Shown: piece after piece, positions 38,361 to 47,858 of the stretch
How the letters are laid out: each line of letters opens with the position of its first letter
Numbering within the stretch: position 1 is the first letter of the stretch
DNA from: Labrenzia sp. THAF82
Lineage (GTDB): Bacteria; Pseudomonadota; Alphaproteobacteria; Rhizobiales; Stappiaceae
Length of the DNA: 64,000 nucleotides
Direction of reading: 5' to 3'
Assembly (NCBI RefSeq): GCF_009363435.1
Contig: NZ_CP045354.1
Span: forward strand, 5,236,501 to 5,300,500
Notes under the pieces: model-generated
What the model saw: the letters and a program-made list of their open reading frames with translations, nothing else
The model's database searches: none
Told to the model about the DNA's origin: nothing
Made by a program: the position numbers and the translations under genes

Positions 38361-38506
38361 GCGGCAAACCGGACCCAATCGCCGGTCTGCATTTTGAAAT
38401 GTCGGGGAAGGTTTTCAACACTCTTGCTGCCTACCGATGATAGCTCACTTGAAAAGAGCAACAGTCGACTGGCTTACACAACGTCTTTTTTGACGGACTT
38501 GAAACG

Positions 38507-38535
38507 AAAAAGGCTCTCACATGGAGAGCCTTTTT
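38507..38535. terminator. bidirectional hairpin terminator
   Basis: AAAAAGGCTCTC / GAGAGCCTTTTT form a 12-bp stem with a 5-base loop and T runs on both strands. It separates convergent HAD-IIA and cheZ genes. Confidence 0.9.
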
Positions 38536-38557
38536 GAGAATTCTTTTTAAGCTTCGA

Positions 38558-39223
38558 TCAGTCGAAGAGCTTATCGATATCTGCCTGCGCATCGCCTAGC
38601 ATGGCGTCGATGTCGTCCTGAGACACACCTTGGCCATCGTGTTGCGGTCCGTGCAGGATCAACTCCCGCTGGCGGCGTTCTTCGTCTGTCTCGACCAGCT
38701 CGGCATCCAGATCTTCCGGAAGACGCAAGTGCTCGATGAAAGAGCTCACCCGTTCGTCAATGTAACGGAGCGTTGACACGACCTTTGAAATTCGCTGGCC
38801 TGTAATATCCTGGAAAGTACATGCCTCGAAGATCCCGATCATCTTGTTGGAGACGAGCTCCTGATAGGCTTCAGGATCGCTGGTGTCAGCAGACATGATG
38901 TCTTCTGCAGCTTCCATGATGGAGTTGGTGGCCTCTTCCGTAGCCTCAACAATCGCATCAAGTTCACGTCCGGCATCCGGGATCTTGTTGCCGGTCATGT
39001 CATTGGCACGCAATTGGGAGATTTCCTCCTTCATGCGCTTAATTTCCCTCGCGATCATCGTCAGCTCGTCAGTGACCGCCGGCTGAACAGTCTCGAGGTA
39101 ATCATGCATCGAACCGGACATCATCTCAGCAAGATGCATGACATCTGTCAGGGAAACTTCACTTTCCCGGTTTTTGTTTTCCTGCAGGAAATCGATTACG
39201 CGGGCGATATTTTCTTGTTTCAT
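38558..39223 (-). CDS. cheZ: chemotaxis protein phosphatase CheZ
   Basis: A 221-residue CheZ, which speeds dephosphorylation of CheY-P. It is mostly long amphipathic helix with the catalytic block ACTFQDITGQR (Asp139 and Gln143, matching E. coli Asp143/Gln147). The C-terminus has two acidic copies, QDDIDAML and QADIDKLF, resembling the CheY-P-binding tail. The frame is open to 39346, but ATG 39223 with AAAGAAAGG begins the helical region. It follows cheY on the same strand after 184 bp. Confidence 0.92.
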   Translation of the reverse strand: MKQENIARVIDFLQENKNRESEVSLTDVMHLAEMMSGSMHDYLETVQPAVTDELTMIAREIKRMKEEISQLRANDMTGNKIPDAGRELDAIVEATEEATNSIMEAAEDIMSADTSDPEAYQELVSNKMIGIFEACTFQDITGQRISKVVSTLRYIDERVSSFIEHLRLPEDLDAELVETDEERRQRELILHGPQHDGQGVSQDDIDAMLGDAQADIDKLFD

Positions 39224-39407
39224 TTTTTCGCGCCTTTCTTTCACGGCATCATTCGATGCGCGGAGCCCCCCAAAGGCCCGCTCGTCCGACAGGGTGCGGC
39301 ATGTCACGCCCGATCCACCTGCCCAGCGGATCGAGATGTGCCACAACCATCGGCTGGCACTGGCGGAGACGCACCATGGAAGTGCTTACCCCGCCATATG
39401 CGAGAGA

Positions 39408-39791
39408 TTATTCCGAGAAAACGGCTTCGATCTTGCCTTTCAACGTCTGCGCGTTGAACGGCTTCACGATGTAGTTGTTCACACCGGCTTTTTTGGCGGC
39501 AATGACGTTCTCGGTTTTGGATTCCGCTGTCACCATAATAAACGGTGTTTTGCTGAGACCGCTATCGGCACGAACCTGCTTGAGCAGTTCGTAGCCAGTC
39601 ATCGGCTCCATATTCCAGTCGGAAATCACCAGGCCGTAACGGCGCTGTTTCATTTTTTCCAATGCTTCGGTACCGTCCGCGGCATCGTCGATGTCTTCGA
39701 AGCCAAGCTGCTTGAGCAGGTTCCGAATGATGCGAATCATGGTCTTATAATCATCGACCACGAGGACCGGCATCTGAAGATCAAGGGCCAT
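39408..39791 (-). CDS. cheY: chemotaxis response regulator CheY
   Basis: A 127-residue single-domain receiver. Asp13/Asp14, phosphoacceptor Asp58 (VISDWNM), Thr88 (MVTAE) and Lys110 (IVKPF) are all present. The WNMEPMTGYELL block and overall length match CheY that acts on the flagellar switch. It is paired with cheZ away from any receptor or cheA genes in this window. Confidence 0.94.
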   Translation of the reverse strand: MALDLQMPVLVVDDYKTMIRIIRNLLKQLGFEDIDDAADGTEALEKMKQRRYGLVISDWNMEPMTGYELLKQVRADSGLSKTPFIMVTAESKTENVIAAKKAGVNNYIVKPFNAQTLKGKIEAVFSE

Positions 39792-40044
39792 TGTCTACTC
39801 CATACTGTCAATTTGCGCGGCCCCTGGCCGTGGGCCGGTGGATACGCGTTATGACTTTGAAGGAGAGTGACACATTCATCTGTGTCCTCACCTCCCCACA
39901 CTCCAAGCAATCTAGACGCTGCCCCTGAAAAGACCGTTAATAACGCAGGTTTTTTTTTCTCAGCCCAAAGCATAATTGCCAGAAAACCTTGGCCAGCCTA
40001 GCGTCCTGCCAACATAAAAAACTTGAATTCGAGGCGGAAACCCA

Positions 40045-40491
40045 ATGTTGGAACTGCAAAAACTCTGTTTTGAAGATCTCAAGACCGGGATGAGCGAAGA
40101 ACTTGTTAAACATGTCAGTTCTTCCGATGTTGTCGGTTTCGCCGAAGTATCCGGCGATAGAAATCCAATTCATCTTTCCGAACACTTTGCCGCCAGAACG
40201 CCCTTCAAGACCCGAATCGCGCACGGGCTTTATACCGCCAGTCTTATTTCCGCGGTTCTGGGAACCCGTTTACCCGGCCCGGGCGCCATCTATCTGTCGC
40301 AAACATTGAACTTCAAAGCACCCGTCAAGATCGGTGACGACGTCAAGGTCACCGTAACAGTCGAGGAGCTTCAGGAAAGGGGAAATCGCGCCCGTTTGTC
40401 ATGCATCTGCAGCGTTGACGATACTGTCGTACTGGAAGGTGAAGCGCTGGTGAAAGTTCCCAGCCGCGATGAAGACCGCTCAGGCCTTTGA
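40045..40491 (+). CDS. MaoC family (R)-specific enoyl-CoA hydratase-like protein
   Basis: A 148-residue single hot-dog domain. The hydratase-2 motif is seen as SGDRNPIHLSEHFA followed by RIAHGLYTASLIS, with the catalytic Asp and His. Such proteins hydrate trans-2-enoyl-CoA to (R)-3-hydroxyacyl-CoA, for example for polyhydroxyalkanoate or fatty acid metabolism; the substrate is not predictable here. It is divergent from cheY. Confidence 0.88.
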   Translation: MLELQKLCFEDLKTGMSEELVKHVSSSDVVGFAEVSGDRNPIHLSEHFAARTPFKTRIAHGLYTASLISAVLGTRLPGPGAIYLSQTLNFKAPVKIGDDVKVTVTVEELQERGNRARLSCICSVDDTVVLEGEALVKVPSRDEDRSGL

Positions 40492-40565
40492 AGCCAACAC
40501 GCACCTGTCGTGGTCTGCTCCATCTTGACCTTTCAAAGTCTTGGCGGCAGGTTCCTCGCCGAACG

Positions 40566-40608
40566 GGCGGTCAGCCTGGCTAAGTCCCTGCTCTCCTGAC
40601 CGCCGATT
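40566..40608 (+). terminator. probable terminator after the MaoC gene
   Basis: GGCGGTCAG and CTGACCGCC are perfectly complementary over 9 bp with a 21-base loop, followed by GATTTT. The long loop makes efficient termination uncertain. Confidence 0.5.
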
Positions 40609-40667
40609 TTGCGGACAGCTGGTCTTATCGGTCGGTCTTGCCGAAACGTTTTGCGAAAGTTACCTGG

Positions 40668-41666
40668 ATGAGCCTGAGAGATCCATCAAAGTTCCTGATT
40701 GCCGACAGTCTTGATACCTTCCCTCAGGAGCTCAAGGGCGGCATCGTTGCGATTGGAAATTTCGATGGAGTTCATCGGGGTCATCGCGCTGTGCTTGGAG
40801 CAGCGCTTGGCCTCGGACACGGCACGCACCACCCGGTGTTTGCCATGAGTTTCGAGCCGCATCCCCGAACCGTCTTCAATCCGGCCAAACCTGTCAGCCG
40901 GTTGACGCCGCCGGAACAAAAACTTGGCCTACTGAAGGTCTGTGGTCTGGACGGCGCGCTTATCTTGCCTTTCACCAAGGAATTTGCCGGCATCGAAGCC
41001 AATGCCTTTGTTCAGGAAATCCTGATCGACACTCTTGGCATCTCTCACGCCGTGACCGGTTACGATTTTCATTTCGGCCGTGCAAGGCAGGGAACGCCCG
41101 ACTACCTGCGCAATGCCGGTGCCAATCACGGCTTCGGTGTCACGATTGTGCAAAGAGAAGAAGATGAAGGCGCAGAGGTCATTTCTTCCACACGGGTTCG
41201 CGACAGCCTGCGACGCGGTGATATTGTTCAGGCCAACGCGCTTCTGGGCTATCGCTGGTTCTTCGAAAAGTCGGTTCAGCACGGCGACAAGCGCGGACGA
41301 GATCTCGGCTACCCGACCGCAAATCTGAATCTGGGAGAAGACACACCGCTGCAGCGCGGGATCTATGCGGTCAAGGTCAAAACAGGCGGGCAATGGTATG
41401 ACGGTGTTGCCAGCTATGGACGCCGACCGACATTCGACAACGGCGCAACTCTCTTTGAAGTGCATTTGTTTGATTTCAACGGAGACTTATATGACGCAAC
41501 CCTGCGCGTGCATCTTGTTGCTTACCTTCGGGGGGAAGAAAAGTTCGATAGCGTAGAAGCGCTCGTCACCCAGATGGACACAGACAGCGAAGAGGCGCGC
41601 GCTGCGCTGGCCTCCATGCAACCGTTGTCTGATATCGACATGAAATTGCTGGATCTTGCGCCCTGA
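40668..41666 (+). CDS. ribF: bifunctional riboflavin kinase/FAD synthetase
   Basis: A 332-residue RibF making FMN and FAD from riboflavin. The N-terminal adenylyltransferase domain has GNFDGVHRGH and SFEPHPRTVF, with the later SSTRVRDSLRRGD. The C-terminal kinase domain has GRDLGYPTANL and NGATLFEVHLFDF. ATG 40668 was chosen over a TTG at 40638, as family members begin near here. No FMN riboswitch is visible upstream. Confidence 0.96.
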   Translation: MSLRDPSKFLIADSLDTFPQELKGGIVAIGNFDGVHRGHRAVLGAALGLGHGTHHPVFAMSFEPHPRTVFNPAKPVSRLTPPEQKLGLLKVCGLDGALILPFTKEFAGIEANAFVQEILIDTLGISHAVTGYDFHFGRARQGTPDYLRNAGANHGFGVTIVQREEDEGAEVISSTRVRDSLRRGDIVQANALLGYRWFFEKSVQHGDKRGRDLGYPTANLNLGEDTPLQRGIYAVKVKTGGQWYDGVASYGRRPTFDNGATLFEVHLFDFNGDLYDATLRVHLVAYLRGEEKFDSVEALVTQMDTDSEEARAALASMQPLSDIDMKLLDLAP

Positions 41667-41748
41667 CACAGCCCGCGCGTGCACTTTGCACCTGCGAGCA
41701 GTTGTCACTGAAGGCCGTAGTAACGTTACCTACTGTTGGATGCGACGA

Positions 41749-43035
41749 TCAGGCGACAGTTGCGGGCACCTTTGAGATGTCTGTCGGCACATCGCGGGTT
41801 TCAAGATCATTGCCGAGACGACGCATACCGAGCCAAAGCACAATCAAGGGCAACAGCGGTGCAACCGGCAAACCAACATAAAGCGCCAAAGGGCTTGTGG
41901 ACGCTGAAAGAGCAATGACACCAGCCAGCAAAACTTTTTCGTATGGCAAAAATCCGGACTTCAAACCGTCCCGGATCAGGAAGGCGCAGGGAACAACCAG
42001 CAACGTAAAGTCATAGGAGAGCGCGAAGGGCGTTACCAAAAGTGCTCCACCGACGAGAACCGAAGCGCGAACGGTCATGTCCTCGGACTTGCGCCACGCA
42101 TGCCAAACACAGGCCAAGACACCAAGCCCAACAACTGCTTGCACTGACATAGCGCTCATGTGCCCCAAACCGAGTTGCCGGGCGCTGCCATAAGTTGAGA
42201 CCATTTTGCCCCACTCGACGCCGCCCAGTTCCATCATTGCCGCAGCAACCGGGGCCTGTTGCCAGAACACCACCCAAACGCCTATGCCGACGATTGCAGC
42301 ACTCAGACCGGCCAAGCCCAATGTCGTGACGGAAGCGCTGACAAAGGATCGCCAGTTCAAGCTGGCAATCAGTGCAACGGGCGCCAGAATTCCGAGCTGT
42401 GGCTTGATCGTCAAAAGACCAAGCGCCACTCCGGCCCAAACAAATTTGCCCCTCTCGATGCCAATCAAAAAGAAGGCATAGAGCGCAGCTGTCAAAGCTG
42501 CATTTTGCCCGTGAAACGCATTGTTGGCACAGGCAGGAACCAGAATGAGACAGGCAGCAAGCAACCATTTCCCTGTGATCATGCGGCACGCGAGAAACAG
42601 CAATCCGGTGGTCAATCCGACGAAGGCAGCAAAAGCAACCTTATAAGGCAATAAGGCGAACGGGCTTTGTAACAACTGGAATGTCGGCGGATAGAAGAAG
42701 CCGAAAACCGTGTCGGAACCGGTGTAGGATTCCTGCAAGGCTGCGAACTCTTTCGGCAGATAAACAAGCTCCGGTGTACCAGAGAGCACCTGCTTGCCCG
42801 CGAGCCAGAAACTCAGGTAGTCCATCAGCAAAGTGCCATTGGCGGAGCCGAAACTGTTCGGAAGCAAAAGCATCCAGGCGAGAGCCAGGGAATAGCCGAT
42901 GGCAGAACACAGGCAGGCAAAGCCAATCCGGTCCCAGCTCAGCCAGTCGCCGCGCGTGGCGCCGCGGTGCCAAAGTCCCGGGTTCTGCGGGTCGGCAGCA
43001 GCCAATTCGCTGTTGATCTCAGTCTGAGCCGTCAT
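41749..43035 (-). CDS. polytopic membrane protein, GT87/DUF2029 type
   Basis: A 428-residue protein with about ten to twelve transmembrane helices, matching the DUF2029/GT87 family of polyprenol-phosphate-mannose-dependent glycosyltransferases. Early periplasmic-loop acidic residues (DYLSFWLAG) and an AFHGQNAALTAALYAF segment fit that family. The acceptor is unknown. It is divergent from ileS. Confidence 0.8.
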   Translation of the reverse strand: MTAQTEINSELAAADPQNPGLWHRGATRGDWLSWDRIGFACLCSAIGYSLALAWMLLLPNSFGSANGTLLMDYLSFWLAGKQVLSGTPELVYLPKEFAALQESYTGSDTVFGFFYPPTFQLLQSPFALLPYKVAFAAFVGLTTGLLFLACRMITGKWLLAACLILVPACANNAFHGQNAALTAALYAFFLIGIERGKFVWAGVALGLLTIKPQLGILAPVALIASLNWRSFVSASVTTLGLAGLSAAIVGIGVWVVFWQQAPVAAAMMELGGVEWGKMVSTYGSARQLGLGHMSAMSVQAVVGLGVLACVWHAWRKSEDMTVRASVLVGGALLVTPFALSYDFTLLVVPCAFLIRDGLKSGFLPYEKVLLAGVIALSASTSPLALYVGLPVAPLLPLIVLWLGMRRLGNDLETRDVPTDISKVPATVA

Positions 43036-43405
43036 GACCTTCCCGTGTCCAAAACCTGTCGTTTGTTCATGTTGGCCGGCACAATGGCCGAAAGACGTCT
43101 ATATTCGGTTACTTGGCGAAGAATGAATTGCCTCAATGTGCAATTTGCAGGGACATTTCCCAATCTGTCTTTATTCGCAGCCAAAGTACTGCTATGTCCC
43201 ACTCCATGCACACTCAGGCTTACATAATTCATGGCGCACTGATGAACGCGATTGCGCGAATTACCTGCCCGGCCCTCGGCTGACGCGACCGCGCGGCGCC
43301 AGGGACCGGGTTCTTCCTGTTTCAAGTTGCAGCGCCGCATTGGACCTGCAATCTTCCTGACACATGACTGCGGGCTGGTGCCCGAACGACCGGATCGACC
43401 TTACG
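43036..43405. other. divergent intergenic region upstream of ileS
   Basis: About 370 bp between two divergent starts. No T-box leader, tRNA or convincing short gene is seen. The middle part (43270-43340) is GC-rich with small inverted repeats. Nothing further could be assigned. Confidence 0.45.
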
Positions 43406-46366
43406 ATGACCGAGACAGATAAACGCGACTATTCAGAAACGCTCAACCTTCCCAAGACCGAATTTCCGATGCGAGCAGGCCTTCCCAAGAAAGAGCCGGA
43501 AATCCTGGCCCGTTGGGAGAAGCTCGACGTCTACAAGAAACTGCGTGAGCAGGGAAAGACACGGGACAAATTCATCCTGCATGACGGCCCTCCCTATGCC
43601 AATGGTCACATCCATATCGGTCATGCACTGAACAAGACGCTCAAAGACATCGTGACCCGCTCGATGCAGATGCTGGGCTATGAAAGCAACTATGTGCCCG
43701 GTTGGGACTGCCACGGCCTGCCCATCGAATGGAAAATCGAAGAGCAGTACCGTGCCAAAGGCAAGAACAAGGACGAAGTGCCGATCAACGAATTTCGCAG
43801 GGAATGCCGCGAATTCGCTGAGCACTGGATTGATGTCCAGAAAAAGGAATTCAAACGCCTCGGTATCGAAGGCGACTGGGATAATCCCTATCTGACCATG
43901 CGTTTTGAAAGCGAAGCCGTGATCGCGCAGGAGCTTATGAAGTTCGCGACATCCGGTCAGCTTTATCGCGGTTCCAAGCCCGTCATGTGGTCTGTCGTCG
44001 AGAAAACGGCCCTCGCGGAGGCTGAAATCGAATACCACGACCACAAGTCAGATATGATCTGGGTGAAGTTTCCGATCGTGACTGCCGGAGGAAGCGATCA
44101 GGCGGCCGTTGAACAGTTGCTCGATGCGTCTGTTGTGATCTGGACCACCACTCCGTGGACCATCCCAGGAAACCGGGCAATCTGCTATTCATCACGCATC
44201 GCCTATAGCCTTTACAAGGTCACTCAGGATGGATTGCCGGACGACAACTGGGTCCAGAAGGGCGATCTGCTGATCCTGGCGGACGCACTTGCCGATGACG
44301 TTTTCAAGAACGCGCGGATCACCGATTTTGAGCGCTTGCGTGAAGTAACCGCGGATGAACTGGCAACGCTGACTTGCGCCCATCCGCTGGCGGAGTTGGA
44401 CCTTGGCGGCTATGAATTCGATGTGCCGCTTCTTGATGGCGATCACGTGACTGATGATGCCGGCACCGGCTTCGTTCACACTGCGCCGGGTCACGGTGCG
44501 GATGACTTTGAAATCTGGATGGAAAAGCGTGCCGAACTGGAAGCACGCGGCATCAGCACCGCGATCCCTTTCACGGTTGCAGATGACGGGTTTTATACCA
44601 AGGACGCTCCGGGCTTCGATGGCTGCGAAGTGATCACTCACAAGGGTGAAAAGGGTAAAGCCAACAGGGCAGTAATCGAAAAACTGAAGGATGCGGGAAA
44701 TCTGATCGGCCTGGGACGGCTCAATCACTCCTACCCGCATTCCTGGCGCTCCAAGAAACCGGTAATCTTCCGCAACACCCCGCAATGGTTTGTCTATATG
44801 GACAAGGCATTGAATGGTGAACGCGACACATTGCGTACGCGTGCACTCACCGCAATCGATGAGACCCGCTTTGTGCCAGGCGCAGGTCAGAACCGTCTGC
44901 GGTCGATGATCGAGAACCGCCCGGACTGGGTCCTGTCGCGTCAACGTGCCTGGGGAGTTCCCATCACGGTATTCATCCACAAGGAGACTGCCGAGATCCT
45001 GAAGGACGAAGCCGTCAACAAGCGCATCTTCGAGGCTTTCAAGTCTGAAGGCGCTGATGCTTGGTTTGAAGAAGGGGCCAAGGAACGCTTCCTTGGTAAC
45101 GACTTCAAGGCCGACGATTGGGACATGGTGACCGACATTCTGGATGTCTGGTTCGATTCCGGATCGACACATGCTTTCGTTCTAGAAGACCGGGCAGACC
45201 TTGCACCGAAGCGGAAAGTCGACGGCGGCAATGACTACGTGCTTTATCTTGAAGGGTCCGACCAGCACCGCGGGTGGTTCCACTCCTCACTTCTTGAAAG
45301 CTGCGGAACGCGGGGACGTGCACCCTATGACGCGGTTCTGACACATGGCTTCACCATGGCCGAGGATGGGCGCAAGATGTCCAAATCTCTTGGCAACCAG
45401 GTGTTCCCGCAAGATATCATCAAGCAGTACGGGGCGGATATCCTGCGCCTGTGGGTCGCTTCCACAGACTATTGGGAAGATCAGCGCCTCGGCAACGAGA
45501 TCATCAAGACCAATGTCGACAGCTATCGCAAACTGCGCAACACGTTGCGCTGGATGCTGGGCTCGTTGGCCCATGCAAAAGGTGAAGACGTTTCACTTGC
45601 GGACATGCCCGAGCTTGAAAGGCTGATGCTGCACAGACTTGTCGAACTGGATGAGATGGTTCGCGAGGCTTATTGGGAATTCGATTACAAAAAGATCTTC
45701 CACCAGTTGTTCACTTTCATGACAGTGGAACTTTCGGCCTTTTATTTCGACATCCGTAAAGATGCGCTTTATTGCGACGCGGCCTCTTCCACCCGTCGCA
45801 AGGCATCGCTCTTTGTGATCGACAAACTGTTCAATTGTCTCGTTACCTGGATGGCACCCATGTTGCCGTTCACCATGGATGAGACTTGGGTGTCCCGCTA
45901 TGGTGACGACGCAAGTGTCCACCTGGAACAGTTTCCGAAAGTGCCCGGGGAGTGGAAAGACGAAGCGCTTGCAGCCAAGTGGGCCAAGATCAAGACGGTC
46001 CGCCGTGTCGTGACAGGTGCACTGGAAATCGAGCGCCGCGAAAAACGCATAGGCTCGTCCCTGGAAGCGCATCCGGTGGTTCATGTTACGGATGCGGATC
46101 TGATGGCGGCACTTGCAGGCAAGGACATGGCCGATATTGCCATCACCAGTCAGCTGACATTGACAGATACGGCTGCTCCTTCAGGCGCATTCACACTGGA
46201 CGATACCAAAGGCGTCGCGGTTGTTCCGGCGCTTGCAGAAGGCACCAAATGCGCAAGGTCGTGGAAAATCCTTCCGGAAGTTGGTTCCGATGCCGATTAT
46301 CCGGACGTCACTTTGCGGGACGCGGCTGCTTTGCGTGAGTGGGATGCCGCCCACGCAGATGCCTGA
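43406..46366 (+). CDS. ileS: isoleucyl-tRNA synthetase
   Basis: A 986-residue class I synthetase charging tRNA-Ile. HIGH-type motif [16 protein letters not shown], the editing domain with [13 protein letters not shown], and the KMSKS loop [13 protein letters not shown] are complete. The C-terminal zinc finger is degenerate: only the first of the usual cysteines remains (KCARSW). ATG 43406 gives the common N-terminus. The lspA gene starts 23 bases after its stop. Confidence 0.98.
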   Translation: MTETDKRDYSETLNLPKTEFPMRAGLPKKEPEILARWEKLDVYKKLREQGKTRDKFILHDGPPYANGHIHIGHALNKTLKDIVTRSMQMLGYESNYVPGWDCHGLPIEWKIEEQYRAKGKNKDEVPINEFRRECREFAEHWIDVQKKEFKRLGIEGDWDNPYLTMRFESEAVIAQELMKFATSGQLYRGSKPVMWSVVEKTALAEAEIEYHDHKSDMIWVKFPIVTAGGSDQAAVEQLLDASVVIWTTTPWTIPGNRAICYSSRIAYSLYKVTQDGLPDDNWVQKGDLLILADALADDVFKNARITDFERLREVTADELATLTCAHPLAELDLGGYEFDVPLLDGDHVTDDAGTGFVHTAPGHGADDFEIWMEKRAELEARGISTAIPFTVADDGFYTKDAPGFDGCEVITHKGEKGKANRAVIEKLKDAGNLIGLGRLNHSYPHSWRSKKPVIFRNTPQWFVYMDKALNGERDTLRTRALTAIDETRFVPGAGQNRLRSMIENRPDWVLSRQRAWGVPITVFIHKETAEILKDEAVNKRIFEAFKSEGADAWFEEGAKERFLGNDFKADDWDMVTDILDVWFDSGSTHAFVLEDRADLAPKRKVDGGNDYVLYLEGSDQHRGWFHSSLLESCGTRGRAPYDAVLTHGFTMAEDGRKMSKSLGNQVFPQDIIKQYGADILRLWVASTDYWEDQRLGNEIIKTNVDSYRKLRNTLRWMLGSLAHAKGEDVSLADMPELERLMLHRLVELDEMVREAYWEFDYKKIFHQLFTFMTVELSAFYFDIRKDALYCDAASSTRRKASLFVIDKLFNCLVTWMAPMLPFTMDETWVSRYGDDASVHLEQFPKVPGEWKDEALAAKWAKIKTVRRVVTGALEIERREKRIGSSLEAHPVVHVTDADLMAALAGKDMADIAITSQLTLTDTAAPSGAFTLDDTKGVAVVPALAEGTKCARSWKILPEVGSDADYPDVTLRDAAALREWDAAHADA

Positions 46367-46389
46367 AACGTCAACTTGCCGGACTTGAG

Positions 46390-46926
46390 ATGAGCGAACT
46401 GGACAACACGTCTGTCAATACCAGCAGGCGGCCTCTCTTCTGGGGCCGCCTCAGTTCGTTCGTCCTGATTGTTGTGCTCATCTGTGTGCTTGTCGATCAA
46501 GGCACCAAAATCTGGCTCGTACATGGCTTCGACATTGCGGCGAATGGCCCGGTGCAGGCACTTCCGTTCCTGGATATCGTTCTTGTCTGGAACAGAGGCA
46601 TCTCATATGGCCTTTTTCAGCAAAACAGCGATCTCGGACGCTGGCTGCTCGCAGGGCTGACGGTCGTGGTCTCAATCGGATTGTGGATCTGGTCGACAAG
46701 ATGCGACACCAAACTGGTGGCCCTTGCTCTGGCACTGGTCATCGGCGGTGCCGTTGGAAACGGCATCGACAGGCTCACCTACGGTGCGGTTGTCGACTTC
46801 GTTCACTTTCATGTCGGCACCTTTTCCTGGTACGTCTTCAACATGGCAGACGTGTGGATCGTTGCGGGCGTCGTCGGTCTCCTGTATGACAGTTTTCGAA
46901 ATGGTCCTAATTCAGCCGCAAAATAG
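46390..46926 (+). CDS. lspA: lipoprotein signal peptidase
   Basis: A 178-residue, four-helix aspartic peptidase of the inner membrane that cleaves prolipoprotein signal peptides. The catalytic pair is Asp127 (GNGIDRLTYG) and Asp154 (FNMADVWI); NRGISYGLF is the conserved early block. ATG 46390 was selected over a longer frame beginning inside ileS. It sits next to a predicted lipoprotein gene that would be its substrate. Confidence 0.96.
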   Translation: MSELDNTSVNTSRRPLFWGRLSSFVLIVVLICVLVDQGTKIWLVHGFDIAANGPVQALPFLDIVLVWNRGISYGLFQQNSDLGRWLLAGLTVVVSIGLWIWSTRCDTKLVALALALVIGGAVGNGIDRLTYGAVVDFVHFHVGTFSWYVFNMADVWIVAGVVGLLYDSFRNGPNSAAK

Positions 46927-47002
46927 CGGTTTAAGGCAGGACGGACGCAATCTCGGCAGGACGCTGCCGATTCATTGAGACGAGAAATTCGGGGAGTCTG
47001 CT

Positions 47003-47707
47003 GTGGTGCGGACCATTTTTGGATTGGCGAAGAAGTCTTCTGTTCTGGTGCTGCTTGCCGGACTGGCGGCATGTCAGGCAGCTGACGGTACAACCCAGGC
47101 TCCGGACGTGGCTCTGGTAAATTCGGTCATGAAGGGCCTTGGTGCTGTCGATCCGAACGAAAAACCGATCGACTACAAGCCACGGGCGCCGCTGGCGATG
47201 CCATCCGAGCCGGCCAAGCTTCCTGAACCGGAAACCAACGTCGCCGGTGTGAACGATGCAAACTGGCCCAAGCAACAAGACAATGAGCAGCTCAAGGAAC
47301 TGAAGGACCTCTACGCGGGTTCAAGCCGTATGCAGCGCGAACCTCTGACCCCGGAACAGATGCGCGGTTTTACCGTCACAGGCGTTACCGGCCTGAATCG
47401 CGATCTTGCTGCCGAACGACGCGAAAACGAGATTACGGAAGGCGAGAAGCTTACCCGTCAGGAACAGCGTGACGAGTGGGAGCGCCTGCAAAAGCTCAAG
47501 GCACAGCAGGCTGGCCTCGACAAGAATGGGCTTGCAACCCGTCGTTACCTGACCGAGCCGCCGGCAGATTACTCAACGCCTTCTCCTGACGCCCCGATGC
47601 CGGATGTCGTGCAGAAGAACAAGCGTAAACCGACGAACTTCGACAAGTACGATTCCGCGCCGATTGATCCCCGGTGTCTGGAAGGTGACTCAAGTTACTG
47701 TAACTAG
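47003..47707 (+). CDS. predicted lipoprotein
   Basis: A 234-residue lipoprotein: basic head, hydrophobic stretch and lipobox LAAC with Cys24. The mature part is polar, proline- and glutamine-rich, with a central RREN/QEQRDEWERLQKLK helical segment and no recognised enzyme domain. The start is GTG 47003 with GGGGAG six bases upstream (a second GTG follows at once). It is between lspA and the M16 genes, an order I recall from related genomes. Confidence 0.75.
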   Translation: MVRTIFGLAKKSSVLVLLAGLAACQAADGTTQAPDVALVNSVMKGLGAVDPNEKPIDYKPRAPLAMPSEPAKLPEPETNVAGVNDANWPKQQDNEQLKELKDLYAGSSRMQREPLTPEQMRGFTVTGVTGLNRDLAAERRENEITEGEKLTRQEQRDEWERLQKLKAQQAGLDKNGLATRRYLTEPPADYSTPSPDAPMPDVVQKNKRKPTNFDKYDSAPIDPRCLEGDSSYCN

Positions 47708-47773
47708 AACACGTTACGGTTAAGTACCCACAGTTCATGCAGCCGTAAGGGCTTGATGACGAAAAAGTAACGG

Positions 47774-47824
47774 GACCTTCGGGACCTCCTTCCTATATGG
47801 ATGGAGACGTCCGAAGGTCTTTTT
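47774..47824 (+). terminator. long hairpin terminator between lipoprotein and M16 genes
   Basis: GACCTTCGGgAC pairs with GTCCGAAGGTC (one bulge) and an inner CTCCTTCC/GGATGGAG extends the stem. Five Ts follow. It should end the ileS-lspA-lipoprotein transcript. Confidence 0.85.
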
Positions 47825-47858
47825 GCGTCTGAAGGCCCTAAAAAACACGGAGTTGCAC

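Noticed and set aside
40492-40667. Possible FMN riboswitch ahead of ribF
   Set aside because: None of the conserved RFN blocks is present; only a simple inverted repeat that looks like a terminator.
43036-43405. Possible T-box leader ahead of ileS
   Set aside because: No T-box sequence or terminator/antiterminator pair was found; T-boxes are also not expected in alphaproteobacterial ileS.
44192-45172. 326-codon open frame antisense to ileS
   Set aside because: Shadow frame inside a well conserved gene, with no domain features.
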